In this document: in pieces, positions 7,174 to 8,558 of the stretch | Position numbering within the stretch: position 1 is the first letter of the stretch | Layout of the letters: each line of letters begins with the position of its first letter | Source of the DNA: an uncultured Bacillota bacterium | GTDB lineage: Bacteria > Bacillota_I > Bacilli_A > Izemoplasmatales > UBA1188 | Direction of reading: 5' to 3' | Length of the DNA stretch: 8,558 nt | NCBI GenBank assembly: GCA_900318975.1 | Contig: ONMY01000217.1 | Span: forward strand, 1 to 8,558 | Translations under genes and position numbers: made by a program | Notes under the pieces: model-generated | Told to the model about the DNA's origin: nothing | The model's input: only the letters and a program-made list of their open reading frames with translations | The model's database searches: none

Positions 7174-8484
7174 ATGATAATTAAAAGGGAAAAATATCTT
7201 AACGAATTAATAGAAAAGCAAGGTAATAAGCAAATTAAAGTAATTACTGGACTTAGAAGATGTGGTAAATCATTTCTACTTTTTAATTTGTTTTATGATT
7301 ATCTAATAAAAAATAATGTAAATAAAAAAACAATAGTTACTTTTGCTTTTGATAATATGGAAGATATAATTAAATTAGATAAGTATTATCCAGAAGAAGA
7401 TACTTTAATATATGATGCTAATAAGAAGTTTTATAAAGTTAATGCAAAAAAAATTGTTGCATATATAAATGATAATACAGACAATGATTCATATTATTAT
7501 TTGTTATTAGATGAGATTCAGCTGCTTGATAATTTTGTGTTTGTTTTAAATGGATTTTTAAAGCATGTAAACTTTGATGTATATGTTACAGGAAGTAATT
7601 CCAGAATGTTATCAAAAGATATACTTACAGAGTTTAGAGGTAGAGGTGATCAAATACATATTTATCCACTTTCATTTAAAGAATATTATGTGTCAAGAAA
7701 TGTATCTTTTGAAGAAGCGTATTTAGAATATCAATATTTTGGAGGAATGCCATACACTCTAGAATTACCATCTGATGATGCAAAACAAACATATTTAAAG
7801 GGTTTGTTTTCGGAGATTTATATCAAGGATATAGTAGATAGAAATGGAATAAAGAATGATGAGTCTTTTGAAACGCTACTAGAAGTGATATCAAGTTCTA
7901 TTGGATCATATACTAATCCAACTAATATTGAGAATACGTTTAAAAGTGAGTTAAAGCAATCTTATCATCATGATACCATAAAAAAACATATTGATTATAT
8001 TAAAGAGGCTTTTTTAATATCAGAGGCTAAAAGATATGATATTAAAGGAAGGGAATATATTGGTGCTAATTCAAAGTATTACTTTACTGATATTGGTCTG
8101 AGAAATGCTTTAATAAATTTTAGACAAAGTGAACCTAATCACATAATGGAAAATATTATATATAATGAATTAATATTACGTGGCTATAGTGTTGATGTTG
8201 GAATTGTGGAAATAAATGAAGAAAACAAAAATGGAAACTATGTATCTAAGCAACTAGAAACTGATTTTGTTTGTAACAAGATGAGCAACAGAATATATAT
8301 TCAATCTGCATACTATATGGAATCTATTGAAAAACAAAATCAAGAAAAGAAATCGCTTCTTAATATAAAAGATAATTTTAGAAAAATTATTGTTGTTAGA
8401 GATTCAGTAAAAAAGTATTATACACAAGAAGGAATAGAAGTAGTAAGCCTAATGGATTTTTTGTTAGGTAATATTGATATATAG
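7174..8484 (+). CDS. AAA ATPase with C-terminal DUF4143 domain
   Basis: This 436-aa protein belongs to the widespread AAA_14/DUF4143 ATPase family, whose cellular role is not established. Walker A is GLRRCGKS (26-33), Walker B is LLLDEIQ (110-116), and the sensor-like TGSNSRML (139-146) is followed by FRGRG (154-158) with candidate finger arginines and then the family segment IYPLSFKEYY. A winged-helix-like middle part (about 225-300) joins a DUF4143 domain with a PD-(D/E)xK-like pattern: E in MENIIYNEL, D364 in ETDFV and Q377 in IYIQSAYYM. The final catalytic lysine pattern is not evident, so nuclease activity is doubtful. No signal peptide or membrane helix is seen. It stands alone with its own promoter and a strong ribosome site. 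All 23 Phe codons are TTT, unlike the upstream operon (uvrB uses TTC in 9 of 21), which suggests separate ancestry. Such genes are often multicopy and mobile in gut Firmicutes. No toxin, antitoxin or defence partner is visible. Confidence 0.9.
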   Translation: MIIKREKYLNELIEKQGNKQIKVITGLRRCGKSFLLFNLFYDYLIKNNVNKKTIVTFAFDNMEDIIKLDKYYPEEDTLIYDANKKFYKVNAKKIVAYINDNTDNDSYYYLLLDEIQLLDNFVFVLNGFLKHVNFDVYVTGSNSRMLSKDILTEFRGRGDQIHIYPLSFKEYYVSRNVSFEEAYLEYQYFGGMPYTLELPSDDAKQTYLKGLFSEIYIKDIVDRNGIKNDESFETLLEVISSSIGSYTNPTNIENTFKSELKQSYHHDTIKKHIDYIKEAFLISEAKRYDIKGREYIGANSKYYFTDIGLRNALINFRQSEPNHIMENIIYNELILRGYSVDVGIVEINEENKNGNYVSKQLETDFVCNKMSNRIYIQSAYYMESIEKQNQEKKSLLNIKDNFRKIIVVRDSVKKYYTQEGIEVVSLMDFLLGNIDI

Positions 8485-8558
8485 AGATTAATATGGGCTT
8501 GGCAAAAGTAAATATATGATATGTTCCCATATGGGTTCGTTTCTAGGCGGTCCGTCGA
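8485..8558. other. Right-edge tail with dyad symmetry and raised GC
   Basis: After the TAG stop there is no clear terminator. ATATGGG (8491-8497) is inverted as CCCATAT (8526-8532), and CCCATATGGG (8526-8535) is itself a perfect 10-bp palindrome. The last 33 bases (8526-8558) contain 19 G or C, about 58%, against roughly 30% elsewhere. It does not fold as a tRNA and lacks the expected start of tmRNA. It could be the beginning of a different element or a repeat at which an assembly broke. Confidence 0.4.

Noticed and set aside
7174..8484. Toxin-antitoxin or phage-defence module
   Set aside because: The ATPase is alone; no partner gene fits in the 337 bp upstream or the 74 bp downstream, and the family has no established defence role.
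8418..8558. C-terminal end of a convergent minus-strand gene
   Set aside because: The frame is open for 46 codons to the edge, but it overlaps the ATPase 3' end by 67 bp, resembles no family I recognise, and could be chance; noted only under the tail finding.
8526..8558. tRNA T-arm or tmRNA start in the GC-rich tail
   Set aside because: GGTTCG is present, but no pairing acceptor or T-stem can be formed and the expected conserved bases do not follow.

Overview
The window is about 8.6 kb of AT-rich bacterial DNA. It holds one partial and four complete protein genes, all read with the standard code. Stops are TAA (three genes) and TAG (one). No RNA gene, CRISPR array or intact mobile element is visible. 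Low GC, good Shine-Dalgarno sites before several genes, and Firmicutes-type DnaE and UvrB sequences suggest an uncultured low-GC relative of Bacilli, Erysipelotrichia or Mollicutes. That placement is an inference. The gene at the left edge is cut off, and the right edge ends in an unusually GC-rich tail. The window may therefore be a whole short contig.

Left (1-546): the 5' part of a cation diffusion facilitator (CDF) metal transporter lies on the minus strand. It diverges from the main operon across a 116-bp spacer. The spacer carries a likely promoter for each side. The rightward promoter has its -10 box in the loop of an 8-bp perfect inverted repeat, a plausible operator.

Centre (547-6883): three overlapping plus-strand genes form a tight operon that ends in an intrinsic terminator. 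They are dnaE (short replicative/repair DNA polymerase III alpha subunit), uvrB (nucleotide excision repair) and an RlmD/RlmCD-type 23S rRNA uracil-5-methyltransferase. The gene overlaps (8 and 20 bp) suggest translational coupling. DnaE has a PHP domain without its metal ligands. The methyltransferase has Ser in place of one of the four expected Fe-S cysteines.

Right (6884-8558): this part looks accessory. A 290-bp spacer holds two families of imperfect direct repeats. One could be the end of a lost insertion sequence. The other overlaps the promoter and leader of the next gene. That gene encodes an AAA ATPase with a C-terminal DUF4143 nuclease-like domain. Its codon use differs from the operon: all 23 Phe codons are TTT. 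The last 33 bases are about 58% GC and unexplained.

No clearly new multi-gene system was found. The most unusual signal is the complete absence of tryptophan from about 2,680 encoded residues across all five genes. The most testable regulatory lead is the inverted repeat centred on the dnaE operon -10 box.
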